From: Siderastrea siderea
Taxonomy: Eukaryota; Cnidaria; Anthozoa; Scleractinia; Rhizangiidae
Direction of reading: 5' to 3'
DNA: 64,000 bases
NCBI GenBank assembly: GCA_964030785.1
Contig: OZ034971.1
Location: forward strand, 16,251,400-16,315,399
Position 1 is the first letter of the stretch. Each line of letters opens with the position of its first letter. The notes under the pieces are model-generated. The model worked only from the letters and a program-made list of their open reading frames with translations. It did no database searches and was not told where the DNA came from. Below are positions 23,627 through 33,137 of this stretch, in pieces. Made by a program: the position numbers and the translations under genes.

Positions 23627-23632
23627 CAGCAG
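23627..23632. repeat. Left target site duplication of provirus (CAGCAG)
   Basis: CAGCAG immediately precedes the left terminus AGTAGTAATGTCGG, and the same word follows the right terminus at 44597-44602. Both sides belong to the satellite phrase GCAAAGCCAGCAGCTGTACC, so the empty site can be read directly. A 6-bp duplication is the Polinton hallmark. Confidence 0.95.
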
Positions 23633-24009
23633 AGTAGTAATGTCGGCCCACCTAGCAAAATGGTCCTGATTAATTTGAATACACACCCCCTTGAATTTTC
23701 TGGCTTCTGATTGGTCGAGAGGGTCACATGACAACCAGGGGTCAAAGTTCAACCGAAAGTGAATTGTCAGGGAAGTGACGTCATTCAATAGGGCAGACGG
23801 AAGTCATGGGGTTTGGGTGGGGTTCAACCGGAAGTGACGTCATGATGAACCAGAAGTGCATGGAAAGGAGGAGGTCATGTGATTTGGGGTGGGAAACCGC
23901 TGACTAGGAAGGAAAAATAGGATCGCGGGCTCAGATCAAAAACAAAAGACGCCATTTTGAAAAGAAAAATGATTTAATTCCAGAACTTTCGTGTTACAAG
24001 CGGGAACCC
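23633..24009 (+). repeat. Left terminal inverted repeat of provirus
   Basis: It matches the reverse complement of 44221-44596 over about 375 bp with scattered substitutions and small indels, roughly one in twenty positions by eye. It contains several TGACGTCA-type palindromes (for example GAAGTGACGTCA) resembling CRE/ATF sites. Such repeats serve as ends for integrase and as origins for protein-primed replication. Confidence 0.9.
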
Positions 24010-24097
24010 TAAGGGTCCCATGGGTTCAAAGTCCAAAGTCCAAACCGTGGAAGGTCTGGGTGCGAGTGAAGAAGAGATACACCATTGTCCTATTCTG

Positions 24098-27000
24098 TTA
24101 TGAGGCAGCTTGGTATCCGTAAGGATAGGTTTGAAACGTTGTGGGATTGATGACTCTCTTGTCGTACACCAATTGGTTACACTTGTAGTCAGGACGAGTT
24201 TCCAGGTAGTACTTTTTGGTGTTTCGGACGATCTGGTAGGAATTGATGACTTGGGTTTGGCGTGGTTTCTTTTGAGGGTGCTGGATTTCGTCGAGAACGT
24301 TTTGTCGCACGACATCATAATTCAATTGGGTTTTGCATTCGCTGTTGAGTCGGAAGCCCCTTACTTTGCATTCGACTTTGCCCTGTTTGGTTTTGTACCC
24401 ATAATTCTTGGGACCGCCCGACACGAATTCTTCAATGTAATCGTCCTGGTCCAATTCACTCGTAAACTCGCCGAGGTAATCGCCCAAGACAGGGCTGGGT
24501 TGCCCCACCTCTTCTAGGTAAATGACCGAGTCGGTGTCATAGTACAAGACCCGTTCCCCCAACAGTTCCAAAGCTTCGAAAAGACGGAGACGGGCCCAAC
24601 AATGGTGAACGCGGCTACAAAAATATTCAAATGGGGAACACGGGAATGTCTTCGTCTTGATATATATAGTGGACTTCCACCATGGCGTCATTGATGATGA
24701 ACACTTGACGTACGTCCAAGGTATCGGTATCCAGGAAACGGTGAAAGGCTTGGGGATCGTCAAATTGTTGGACTTGGGTCTTGTTGAAACGTTGTCCGAG
24801 CTTGCCCCACATGGAATTGAGCATCATTTTGGCCAGGGTGCGCAAACCCGCATTGTGTTCGATCTTGTCGTAATCCAACATGATGCCCTCGTGCTCGTCG
24901 TACTCGCGAATGTACTGCTGACGTTTGGTTTCGTCGTCCCCCACCCACGAAGGCCACCCGCTGGCTTCTTGCTTGATTTTCAACCAGGTGTTGACGTACT
25001 CTCGGAAGAGCCCCTCACAGGTTTGGTCAAAATGCCACACCTCGTACAGGTACTGGATCTCGTACCCCAACTCCACTGCTTTTTGCAATTCGGGACTGCA
25101 CCACGTTCCGGTCAGGGCGCGTTGTTCGTCGGAGTGGGCGCACTGCGTCGATCTCTCCAAAAGAGGTTTTACCATTTCTTCTTGGGCAGAAGTAGCACAC
25201 AGAGGAAAGGTGAGTTTACCCTCATGGCGGTAAGGCAGCACGGGATGGTACAGTTCACGCGGGGGGAGGACTCGGCGTTGGATGACCCCAAAGTAGATGC
25301 TGATGTCGGTGTGACCCAGTTGCGAGATGAAGCGAGGATGTCCTTTGGGGTACACGCAGGATTTGCTGACCCAAGGGTACAAGGAGGTGTAGTCGATGGG
25401 TCACGCGATGGTACAGTTTGACGGCATTGGTACGACCCCCGCAGAAGGCGTCACGCGGGTTGAGAGGTTTTATGAATTGCAAGGAATCCACGAACGTTTG
25501 GATGTCGGGAGACGTTTCTTTGAGGTGGTCCCATTCGCATCCCCACATTTCCACCACGTTGTACCCTAGGGCTTGAAGCCGGCTGATTTTGTGTTGGGTT
25601 TGTTCGTACACATCCCGCATGGTCCGACCGCAGTGACGTACATGTTGTTCGTGACGGTTGGGATAACAGTGGGGGCACCCGTGATAGAAACAACCCTGGA
25701 ACTCGTACACGGTGTGGGTGTCTTGACAGTACCCATCCACGAAGCCCACGGTGGGGATGCGATACTCGCCGGCATTGCCTACGTGTTGAATGTAATGGCG
25801 ATGACTGGGATGCAGATGGTCAGGATAGGCATCAGCCGTGAGATCGTGATCTTTCAAGTCTTCGGGGCTGAGGGCCTCCAGAGCTTGCTGGCGCTGTTGA
25901 TGGTCGTACCAGGTTAACCATTCGATGGCCTCGTCCGACTGATTGATGCGATTCCGCCATCCTTTGACGGGTTCACTGGCAATACTGTTGGGAATTATAC
26001 GGTTCATACGCAGATCCCGGTTGCAGGCCGAGGCGATGGTGATATGTTCAAAGGGGTTGAAACCCGCTTGGGCTTCAAACAATCGTTTGAATGTCAGGCA
26101 TCCTTCTTTCAAGAGGCGCACGTCCGATTCGCAGTAAGCCAGCAATTCTTTTTGGAAATCAAACACCACGTTTTGGTCGCGTTGCTCTTTATGCCACGTT
26201 TCGAAGGCTTTCTTGGCTTTAGGGGGCATGGTTTCGGGCATGTAGTAGTCGAGGGCCGGGACGGGTCCCACGTACCTTTGGTGGTCGGGCCTGTTGAACT
26301 TGTGGGGGAAGTACCCTTTTCTCAGTTCCGTCAATCCAAAGTTTTTGGGAAAGGCGGTCAGAGGCATCTGGAAGAAACTGAGAGAATCGATGAAACGGAT
26401 GCGATCGTGTTTGACTTCCAAGAGTTTGCACCCGTTGCGGAGCTGTTCGGCGACGCGGTTGTCCTGGAGGTATTGATGGACGACAAAGTACCCATCGTAC
26501 TCTTGGAAATTATGGGCCAACACATTGACTTGACGCGTTTCGTTCTGCGTGAGGGTATCCAACCATTCGAGAAAATCTTGGATACAATGCTCGCCTGGGA
26601 AACGAACCGGGCGATCGTCGTCTTCGGTTTCGGCCACGACGAGATTGGGTATGTGCTGTTCCCAGGGTTGCATGGCCTCAATGTCAAAGAACACGTGGAG
26701 GAGCGGTCTGGCGTCATCGTCGTCGTCGTTGTCGTCGTCGTCGTCCACGTCTTCCTCTGCTTCATTGGCTCGCAAGGTTTGAAGCCCCGCAGCGGCCCCC
26801 CGTTTGGCACGAGGTCCTCCTGGACGTCGGCGTTTCCTTTTCTTTTTCTGCTCACGGAGTTCTTGGGGGCTGGGGGCTTTCTGAATGAAACAACGGTGGG
26901 TTTGCCCGTCCACGTACTCGCGGCAGGAAGGACACACCAGGTGCTCGCACCGATGATATCCCACTTGGTATCCCACTTCCTGCTTGAAACATTTAGGACA

Positions 27001-28337
27001 GCGACGTCGACGAGAGCAAACGATGGACTGTGGATTGGTCGCCAGTTTGCCCGTATGGTCTTTGACGCTATGGGCTTCGTAACAAGTGTCTCCAAAAAAG
27101 TCACGATGACAGTTCTGACAACGTCGAGTGGCTTTGAGACCTCGAGGGTAAGCATGAAGGAAATCGGGGCACTCTTTTTGGCAACAGGCCCGGCAATGGC
27201 CTTTTTGTTTGGTACATCGGTGACGTCCTGCATCGTTATAGGGTTTCCAACAGGCAGCACACACGTAACTGGAGCCGAAAAACCCCGGCAAACGGGTAAT
27301 GACATCGTAATGCTCTTTCTCGTGGAGCAGGATCAATTGTTTGTCTTGATGTGGAACGTCGTGATGTGGAAGGAGCGGTCCGCATCGACCAGGACGATTT
27401 GGTAGCCGATGAGGGAAGGAGCAGTACTAAAGGCTGTCAAGGCGTCGTAGCCGCAAGGGCCTGGAGGGACGTGAGCTTCGTCATGGAGCCGCAACGCGAG
27501 TTCCCTTTGGATTTTCCCTCCTTGTCGTATGGTGTGGTATTTCGGGTGCTGGTCTACCTTGGCTTTGGCGGTGACGAGGGCCCGGGCACAGCAGAGCTCA
27601 TCCTTATTTTGAATTCCGATGACAGATGTTTTCTTGGCTGTCAATGTTTGAAGGGTGGCATGGCCGGGTTTGGTCCGGCGTGGTTTGCCACGTCCCTGAG
27701 GCGCATGATGAACTTGGGTGATGGACAATTGAAACGAATCGTCCATTTCAAATTGTTCGTTGCTGTTGAGAGCTTGTGCTAGCCGATTGAAAAGGGCATC
27801 CAACCGAGCGGCTCCTTCTTGCCATTCTCCCGCCGGTAATCCCCATCCTTGAAAATTATTGGTGAGACGATTGGAACTGAGGGTAAAATACAACCGGTCT
27901 TGATGGTGCAAGTTCGGTGTGGTGAGTAACACTTGATCCACGGCCCGTCGTAAACCCTCTTGAAGGGCACAGACAATGTTGTCTTGAGCGGTAAAGTTCC
28001 CCCTTTGACGTAAACGGGTTTTGAAATGACGTTCGCGGACGCCCATGCGAGTACTCTGTCGATCCATAAAGCGTTCGAGTTCAAAGTCAAAGGTGCCCAC
28101 CGAGGAAGCCAATCCACCTCCACTTTGTTGAAGGAGTCGGGTTTGAAACGCCCGTTGGCGTTCGAAATTATCCAAGGCGGCAAGGCGGGCGTCGTCGTCG
28201 TCACTAAAGGCCTCCTGGCACACTAAAGTGTCGTCAGGCTGCTCAGAGGTGTTCAGGCCTAGCAAAGCCGACACCTCGTCGGCGGACAGGCCACTAGGCC
28301 CCGCTTCTGGATCGTCTGGTTCTTGGTGAAAAGACAT
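24098..28337 (-). pseudogene. polB: Protein-primed family B DNA polymerase (frameshifted)
   Basis: The start is ATG 28337 (SFHQEPDDPEAG), 32 bp below a TATA box. The N-terminal 330 residues end in the conserved NKDELCCARALVTAKAK and VPPGPCGYDALTAF blocks. Next comes a Cys-rich zinc region, then the 3'-5' exonuclease with HVFFDIEAM (Exo I), AHNFQEYDGYF (Exo II) and YCESDVRLL (Exo III). The palm follows with SLYPWVSKS (motif A), MLNSMWGKLGQR (motif B) and YYDTDSVIY (motif C); catalytic aspartates are present. The frame changes near 27345, near 25395, and at least twice within about 40 bp near 24630. It would replicate the linear genome from a protein primer. Stop at 24098. Confidence 0.9.
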
Positions 28338-28370
28338 GATGGATGAAGCATTCGGAGGTCGGTTCAAGTT

Positions 28371-28377
28371 TTTTATA
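28371..28377 (-). promoter_or_regulatory. TATA box of the polymerase gene
   Basis: TATAAAA on the minus strand, 34 bp before the polymerase ATG at 28337. Confidence 0.6.
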
Positions 28378-28568
28378 GAGAGCCAGTGGTCCCGTGGGAG
28401 GAGGGAATGGACCAATGACCCAAACATGGTCGTGTGGGAGGACGGAATGGACCAATGGCCCAACAGGGCACGGGGTGCCTCGGGAGGGGTAGGGAGAGGG
28501 GTGGGGGGACCCCCCTCCCCCTCCCTAGTTTGTCCCACTAGGCCTAGTGGGGAAAGACGACGATCGTC

Positions 28569-28575
28569 TATAAAA
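28569..28575 (+). promoter_or_regulatory. TATA box of the left plus-strand gene group
   Basis: TATAAAA in the phrase GTCTATAAAACAGATCGAAC, divergent from the polymerase promoter about 190 bp away and about 30 bp before the first plus-strand frame. It probably serves 28607-30089. Confidence 0.6.
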
Positions 28576-28606
28576 CAGATCGAACGTTGGGCTGGGTCAT
28601 CCCATC

Positions 28607-28831
28607 GTGAATCCCGAGCAGGAAAAATTATTAAGCGAGTTTGAGTCCTTTGAGTTAGATTTTGAAGTGGAGCAGATTTTAGCCAAGGTGAAGAAGGAGT
28701 GTGCCCAAGACAAGAGTATTGACCAATTTGCCAAACAGTTAGAGGACAAAGATAGGTAGAAACGAGCGGCCCAGGCGGAACGCGAGGCCCAAGTCCAACA
28801 GCAGTGGTCGCCGGCCATTACCCACAGTTAA
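28607..28831 (+). pseudogene. Small acidic coiled-coil ORF, interrupted
   Basis: The frame opens at GTG (no ATG is available after the TATA box), reads NPEQEKLLSEFESFELDFEV and ECAQDKSIDQFAKQLEDK, and meets TAG at 28757-28759. It then continues in the same frame through an Ala/Gln-rich stretch to TAA at 28829-28831. The missing ATG and the internal stop suggest decay by transitions. A second, overlapping open stretch (TCEWFVEGLDYCCNYWCYQF, then a Pro-rich tail) ends at 28968 without its own start and may be a spliced or shifted exon. I do not recognise either. Confidence 0.45.
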
Positions 28832-28937
28832 CCTGCGAGTGGTTCGTCGAAGGGCTCGACTATTGTTGCAACTATTGGTGCTATCAATTTAAGAGGCCTC
28901 TCACGCCACCGCCAGCACCCCCGCCATCCCCCACACA

Positions 28938-30089
28938 ATGGAAGAGGAAGACGCCAAGGAAGCACTAGTCCGACGACGGGCTCGGGTCGCCGAACAGAAA
29001 GCCAGGCACCGGGCCAAGTACCGGGACAAAATAGCGGCCATGAACAAACGATATCGGGAAAACAACCGGGCCAAGATTGTGGAGGCCAAAAAGCGCTACA
29101 GGGAAACGCACCGGGAACAGTGCCAAGAGTATCGAAGACGATATCGGGAGACCCATCGAACCCAATTGGCGGAGACCCGAAAACGCTACAAGGAAACGCA
29201 TCGAGCCCAATTGGCGGAGGTCAAAAAGCGCTACAGGGAAACGCATCGGGAACAGTACCGAGAGTATCGAAGACGATATTGGGAGGCCCATCGAGAAAAA
29301 GTCAATGAGAAAGAAAGACGAAAATGGAAGACAGACAAATACCGGGCGTATAAAAGACAATATCTGGCGAACAAAAGAAAAAGAGACAGAGAGACAAAGA
29401 GAACGGCGGAGAAAGTAAAAGAGTTAGGACCTCTTAAACTGACAGTCACGCTCACCGATTATTTGAAATCGCCTTGTGTGGACACCCCGGTGGTCAGCTA
29501 CTTGGACACATTTTGCCAATCCCTCGAGGCCGATTATAGACCTCAACCCTCGGTGGAGACCTGTTGGAATGACTTTGTGGACTCCCTCGAGCGACCCCCT
29601 GCGGACCCCTCGAAGGAAACCTACATCCAGTCGTTTTGTCAACTCCTGGACGACTCTTGGACTCTGACTAATTTGGATTCGGTGGACATCCGTGCCGTGG
29701 AACCCCCTGTATGGGACAAAGAGGTTGATCAATGGCTCGATGATTTAATGGACGTGTTGGAGGACCCTTCCACCTCTTTGGATCTCAAAGACGTGTTGGA
29801 GGACATGTCCCCCGACGAATGGGCCCAGGTGTTGGAGGATGTCATGGATCCCTTTGATCTGGATGCTTTTGCTTTTTTTCTCTTTTTTCTTTTTTTTAAT
29901 TTCTCAAACACAATAACAGGCGCTGTAAGCATAGGGTTGGTATCATTAAATTACAATTTCAAACGTTTCTTGGCTTGCATGATTTTTTTGACCACCCGTT
30001 CCGTCTTGGTTTTCTTGCCGGGTAAGCGATCGATGGCTTGGATCATCTTGGTATCGGTTTTCCATTTGTCTTGCAAATTCCGGGCCTGA
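28938..30089 (+). CDS. Basic-repeat protein with acidic C-terminal half (unknown accessory)
   Basis: The first 150 residues are an array of about 11-12-residue repeats of the form KRYRETHREQ/RRRYRETHRTQ, strongly basic and probably helical. The second half is acidic with recurring DxxxSLExP and WLDDLMDVLED phrases, like a transcription activation region. A basic binding module joined to an acidic module suggests a DNA-binding regulator, but I know no named family. After DPFDLDAF the frame passes a T-rich tract and runs about 150 bp into the convergent PLA2 gene. I suspect the true stop was lost near 29875. Downstream of the TATA box at 28569. Confidence 0.6.
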   Translation: MEEEDAKEALVRRRARVAEQKARHRAKYRDKIAAMNKRYRENNRAKIVEAKKRYRETHREQCQEYRRRYRETHRTQLAETRKRYKETHRAQLAEVKKRYRETHREQYREYRRRYWEAHREKVNEKERRKWKTDKYRAYKRQYLANKRKRDRETKRTAEKVKELGPLKLTVTLTDYLKSPCVDTPVVSYLDTFCQSLEADYRPQPSVETCWNDFVDSLERPPADPSKETYIQSFCQLLDDSWTLTNLDSVDIRAVEPPVWDKEVDQWLDDLMDVLEDPSTSLDLKDVLEDMSPDEWAQVLEDVMDPFDLDAFAFFLFFLFFNFSNTITGAVSIGLVSLNYNFKRFLACMIFLTTRSVLVFLPGKRSMAWIILVSVFHLSCKFRA

Positions 30090-30971
30090 CTGTAATCAAT
30101 GTCGTGTTGTTTGGCAATCTTGTCCAAGCGATCGATGTCGGGGTCGCCTCGTTTCAGACGTTTGGCCAAATGCGTGCCGGAGCCCATGTACTGATACCCA
30201 GGCCAATGAAATTCTTTGCCGGTTTCCGCCAACCATTTTTGAAGATCCACCGCCCCTCCTTGTTGGGATCGTTTCCATTTGGTTCCCCTTCTCCTAGGGG
30301 TGGGTTTTTTCGTTTCTGGGTTTTCATGGTCTCAGTCACTGTCGTACTCTAAACGACGTCTCAACTTTTTGCCACCGGCTCAATCTTCCCACCCGGGCAA
30401 GGGTTTTAATTGTTCCACTTCTCGAGCAGGTCCTTTGCCTTTGTCTTTGCCTTTACCCAAAGCACTTGCCGCTAATTGTTTTTCCCAGGTCTTGCGTCGT
30501 TCTCGAACGGCTTCTAAACGCGACCGGATATCGCCTCGACTGGTGGAAGGACTTCCTTTCTTGATGGGAATTTGGCTGGTGGTTTTCCCTTTCTTCGCAG
30601 AAGGTAGAATGGGGGCTTTGGGGGTCGACGGGCTGCCTTTTATCATGCGCTTCAACCATTGTTCCACGGGTCCCATCACCAAATCCCCTTCGTCTTCCTC
30701 GCCTTCCTCGCCTGGGGGTCCATCCGGCGCACCCACACCGACCCCTCCAGGAAATTGACGGATGCGTTTGGTTAACTTGGTTAATTCTTGACTCAACGGT
30801 TTGGTTTGGGCATTGACCAAGGCCGGGGGCAGTTGAGGGTCGGCTAACAACATGTTTTTTGGCGGCTAACGTGGCCGCTTTGTTCAACAAGGCATTTTCG
30901 GTTAATTCTCCTTTGTAATATTGAATGAGTTGCTCCAACTCCGTTTGGGGAATCATGTACACCTCCTCCAT
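29951..30971 (-). pseudogene. Capsid-associated protein with C-terminal phospholipase A2 domain (interrupted)
   Basis: The N-terminus starts at ATG 30971 (EEVYMIPQTELEQLIQYY). A frame change near 30845 leads into a Pro/Gly/Glu-rich middle and a basic segment. The frame then stays open to 29951 except for two TGA codons at 30380-30382 and 30332-30334. The last 100 residues resemble the PLA2 domain of parvovirus VP1: a calcium-loop YMGSGT, then HDIDY with the catalytic His-Asp, then a basic helix. Such domains help virions cross membranes. All pieces after the frameshift share one phase, so this looks like one long gene; a separate small PLA2 protein is the alternative. Confidence 0.7.
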
Positions 30972-31195
30972 CCTGGTAGGTGGCTACAGTCGGGGCAAAG
31001 TTCGCCGTCTTCCAGGTCACGACAACTTTCACAAAGAGTGGCCCTCAAGATATGCCTATACTCCCGATACAACAGGTGATATTTATGCTTCCAATACTGA
31101 CACTCGTCTTTCCACTTTTCTGTTTCCCGATTGGCGTTTTGTAACAGACGCACCCACGTGGGAAGCGTTAACGGGTGGGTCGAACACATTGACAT
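30953..31195 (-). CDS. Small zinc-ribbon-like protein (80 aa)
   Basis: Start at ATG 31195 (SMCSTHPLTLPTWVRLLQ). A charged helical middle (ETEKWKDECQYWKHKYHLLY) leads to a C-terminal CESCRDL...CPDC pair of CxxC motifs. It overlaps the start of the PLA2-type gene by 19 bp and the end of the next upstream gene by 28 bp, as expected for compact viral genes. Function unknown; zinc binding is an inference. Confidence 0.55.
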   Translation of the reverse strand: MSMCSTHPLTLPTWVRLLQNANRETEKWKDECQYWKHKYHLLYREYRHILRATLCESCRDLEDGELCPDCSHLPGWRRCT

Positions 31196-31494
31196 AACAC
31201 GTGGTGAAGACCTTGAAACAACCCTCGCCCTTTTTGCGAGATCAACCACTGACGACGTTTTTTCACCGAATGTTGACGACGCCCCAAGTCGCGTAGCACC
31301 TTTTTATAGGGTCGAAACTGCGCCAGGATGGGTGGGGTGACGGGAATCTTGTTTTTTAACAGGTTCAAGACCAGTTCACTCACAGCATTGACTTGATCGG
31401 CATTGGCATGTTGTAAAAGATCTTGACGTTTGAATCGATTGGCTTCTTGTAACACCGACCGTAAAAACGGCCATTGACGTCGAAGACGTTGCAT
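31168..31494 (-). CDS. Conserved small Polinton protein (108 aa)
   Basis: Start at ATG 31494. The core reads QDLLQHANADQVNAVSELVL, LNLLKNKIPVTPPIL and RQHSVKKRRQWLISQKG. It is a helical basic protein that I recognise as recurring in metazoan Polintons next to the capsid genes, with the pattern of an AVSE/ALCE helix, a short IPVTP loop, then a basic helix with a Gly-rich end. A virion or assembly role is an inference from context. A TATA box lies 48 bp upstream. Confidence 0.65.
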   Translation of the reverse strand: MQRLRRQWPFLRSVLQEANRFKRQDLLQHANADQVNAVSELVLNLLKNKIPVTPPILAQFRPYKKVLRDLGRRQHSVKKRRQWLISQKGRGLFQGLHHVLCQCVRPTR

Positions 31495-31496
31495 CT

Positions 31497-31674
31497 TTAC
31501 CGACGGCGACTATACCGTTGCCTGGCTTTTTGGATCGTGCTTTTTATACGTTTGTCCGTTTCGAGCGCCACGGCTTTCCCCAATCCCGCTATGACTGGGA
31601 CCAACAGGTTCAAAAACCTCCCTTGTTGACGACCACGTCGAGGGGCGTCGTCGTCGTGTCCTTCTCCTCACCAT
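31497..31674 (-). pseudogene. pX-like Arg-rich/hydrophobic capsid peptide (frameshifted)
   Basis: An ATG at 31674 starts a run of Arg residues (VRRRTRRRR). In the neighbouring frame follows RFLNLLVPVIAGLGKAVAL and a basic tail ending in SRRR, stop 31497. The basic-then-hydrophobic plan matches adenovirus pX (mu)-like peptides of Polintons. The total length is not a multiple of three, so one base is lost or gained near 31650. Alternatively the C-terminal half is the in-frame continuation of the upstream small gene through TGA 31668-31670. Confidence 0.5.
31542..31548 (-). promoter_or_regulatory. TATA box before 31494 gene
   Basis: TATAAAA on the minus strand, 48 bp before the ATG at 31494; it lies inside the pX-like frame. 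Confidence 0.45.
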
Positions 31675-31838
31675 CGGTTCATCAACAAACGCTGAAGGGC
31701 TTTGTTTTGTTTGATGAGATCCCGCGACTCTTTATAGCCTTGACGGGTATGGCGTTTCAAATCTTGCAACCAACCACTGCCTTGTTGGGGGCGTTGTCGT
31801 CGTTTCATTCTTATTGGTCTTCTTTTTCTGACGGCCAT
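31668..31838 (-). CDS. Small basic protein (56 aa), unknown
   Basis: ATG 31838 opens a 56-codon frame (AVRKRRPIRMKRRQRPQQG, then LQDLKRHTRQGYKESRDLI), ending WTGA. The stop overlaps the next start (ATGGTGA). It is rich in Lys and Arg and could bind DNA or RNA. The frame stays open beyond the TGA down to 31497, so read-through or a former longer gene is possible. Confidence 0.5.
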   Translation of the reverse strand: MAVRKRRPIRMKRRQRPQQGSGWLQDLKRHTRQGYKESRDLIKQNKALQRLLMNRW

Positions 31839-31905
31839 GGTTCCAGGAGTGTGGGGCTGGGAGGGGGCTGCTTTTTATCCTTTTCCGTCCAATATCCTTT
31901 CGACA

Positions 31906-32373
31906 TCAAGGGACGGTGACATCCGTCCACGTAGCATTGCGCTTCCTGGGTCGGTACACAAAGTGACGGTGGTAGCCTTGCACACACCTTTTGGGTAACG
32001 GGGGTGTGAGATCAATGGTGGTATCATCCAACGTTTGCATCTTGATCAAAAACCCTTCCAGTCCCTCCAAGGGAACACCACGCACATAGGTTTTCAGTTC
32101 GGTCAAGGCTTTGGCATGGGTGGTAAACGCAAATCGACTCATGGCCACTTTGAAACAGAATTGTTTAAAATCGTTCCATCCTTTGACCACCGTGCCCACG
32201 GCCGCCAAACAGGCCACCAAGGTGCTGTTTTCCAATATGGGCCCGGCAATCATGCCCGCGGCCAGCAACAGTAACGCTAACCCATTGAACAAGGCATTGC
32301 AAAACTTGAAATGATTCAGCATTTTTCGATAACAAAACCATTGTTGGTGGTAAAAGGCATACAAGGAATCCAT
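31906..32373 (-). CDS. Predicted membrane protein of Polinton type (155 aa)
   Basis: ATG 32373 starts DSLYAFYHQQWFCYRKML, followed by about 45 hydrophobic residues (LLLLAAGMIAGPI, then LVACLAAVGTVVKG) that can form two membrane helices. The rest is soluble and contains FTTHAKALTELKTYVRG and LDDTTIDL. The same plan (LYxYYH start, two helices, FAxxxYxK, LRxxLR, a Leu/Asp-rich segment) occurs in the second element at 62930-63419. I remember this family from cnidarian Polintons, but its role is unknown; membrane insertion during entry or assembly is a guess. Confidence 0.65.
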   Translation of the reverse strand: MDSLYAFYHQQWFCYRKMLNHFKFCNALFNGLALLLLAAGMIAGPILENSTLVACLAAVGTVVKGWNDFKQFCFKVAMSRFAFTTHAKALTELKTYVRGVPLEGLEGFLIKMQTLDDTTIDLTPPLPKRCVQGYHRHFVYRPRKRNATWTDVTVP

Positions 32374-32396
32374 GCGTTTCTTTGGGAGCCATCTCC

Positions 32397-33093
32397 TCAC
32401 GACGAAAACCGGGACGAAGTGCTTTCCACGGTCGGTCGTCCTCCCTGTTTATAACTGGTCACGATGCTATTGGTCATGGTGACATTAGCAATTTCCCGGC
32501 CTTGCGCCAATTGTTCTTGATCTTGTAACATCATGCGTAAACGACGTTGTAAATCCGCTTGACCCAACGTTCGAGGAGGGGTCGCTTGTTGGGAGGGATC
32601 GGGGGGCGTCCAAGGCAAGGAGGGTGAGGGTCGTGGGCGTCGTCGTCGTCCTCGTCCTCGTCCCGGCCGTCCACGCGGGGTACTGCGACGACCACTTCCC
32701 CCACTTCCACCACTTCCGTCACCACCCGCGCCGGCAGCCGCCAACAAGCGTGCGCTCCCCCAACTAGGCGGGGATCGGGCCTGACGACGATAAGCGAGGA
32801 CTCCCGCGATGAGGGGTGCGCGCCCCCTCGGTCGACGGGGTGCGGGACGCTTGACTCCCTACCCCAGCAGGGGCCACGACCCCCAAAGCAGAGGGGGAGG
32901 GAAGCGCTTGCAAATACGGGGTCAGGTCATCGACACCCATTTGATCAAAAGCTTGGTCGATCAAGTCTTGATCCCCCGTGTCCAAAATTTCTTGCACGGT
33001 GCCGGGGGACACTTGATTGGTGGTGGCCGTGCCGACCCCGGCCGGGGACACGGTGTCGTACGCTTGCGGAGGACGTCGGACATCCTCGGCCAT
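32397..33093 (-). pseudogene. Low-complexity structural protein (two frames)
   Basis: The first part, ATG 33093, reads AEDVRRPPQAYDTV and a segment with ILDTGDQDLIDQAFDQMGVD, then Ala/Pro/Ser-rich text. The second part, in another frame, is Gly/Arg-rich (GRRSTPRGRPGRGRGRRRR) and ends in a helical tail (LQRRLRMMLQDQEQLAQGRE), stop 32397. The upstream part of the second frame is open back to about 32830, so one gene with a frameshift there is likely. A TATA box lies 39 bp before the ATG. Position next to the ATPase suggests a virion or assembly protein. Confidence 0.5.
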
Positions 33094-33131
33094 GCTCGCT
33101 CTTTCGAAGGTCCGTTCAAGGGTCTCGTCAA

Positions 33132-33137
33132 TTTATA
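33132..33137 (-). promoter_or_regulatory. TATA box before 33093 gene
   Basis: TATAAA on the minus strand, 39 bp before ATG 33093, overlapping the last codons of the ATPase gene. Confidence 0.45.

Larger units (their letters stand above)
14480..23632. repeat. Complex satellite array, block 1 (about 0.74-kb monomers)
   Basis: About 13 diverged copies of one unit run head to tail. A handy landmark is the inverted repeat AAGCACAGTGCTT, found (intact or with a few substitutions) near 14849, 15588, 16279, 16997, 17733, 18496, 19192, 19629, 20442, 20690, 21341, 22105, 22862 and 23599. Most spacings are about 650-765 bp; a few are shorter or longer. Other shared words are TCACGGCGGCCTTTTGG, CTTAATGCCCGG and AATAACTGCTGTCCAGTAAT. 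Variants differ upstream of the landmark: CCCCTTTCCAGCATAGA, GTTATTGTTAAAGTCTAGA, CCCTCTTTCCAGTATAGA or GGTTTGTTCCAGTCTA. They recur in a semi-regular order. The open frames inside are short and not conserved, so I call it non-coding. Confidence 0.85.

Noticed and set aside
24657..25421. 254-codon plus-strand open frame
   Set aside because: Antisense shadow of the polymerase palm region in GC-rich DNA; no recognisable protein character.
26044..27405. 453-codon plus-strand open frame
   Set aside because: It lies antisense to the polymerase gene, whose minus-strand frame has the exonuclease motifs. The plus-strand frame shows only low-complexity Val runs from complement repeats and no domain.
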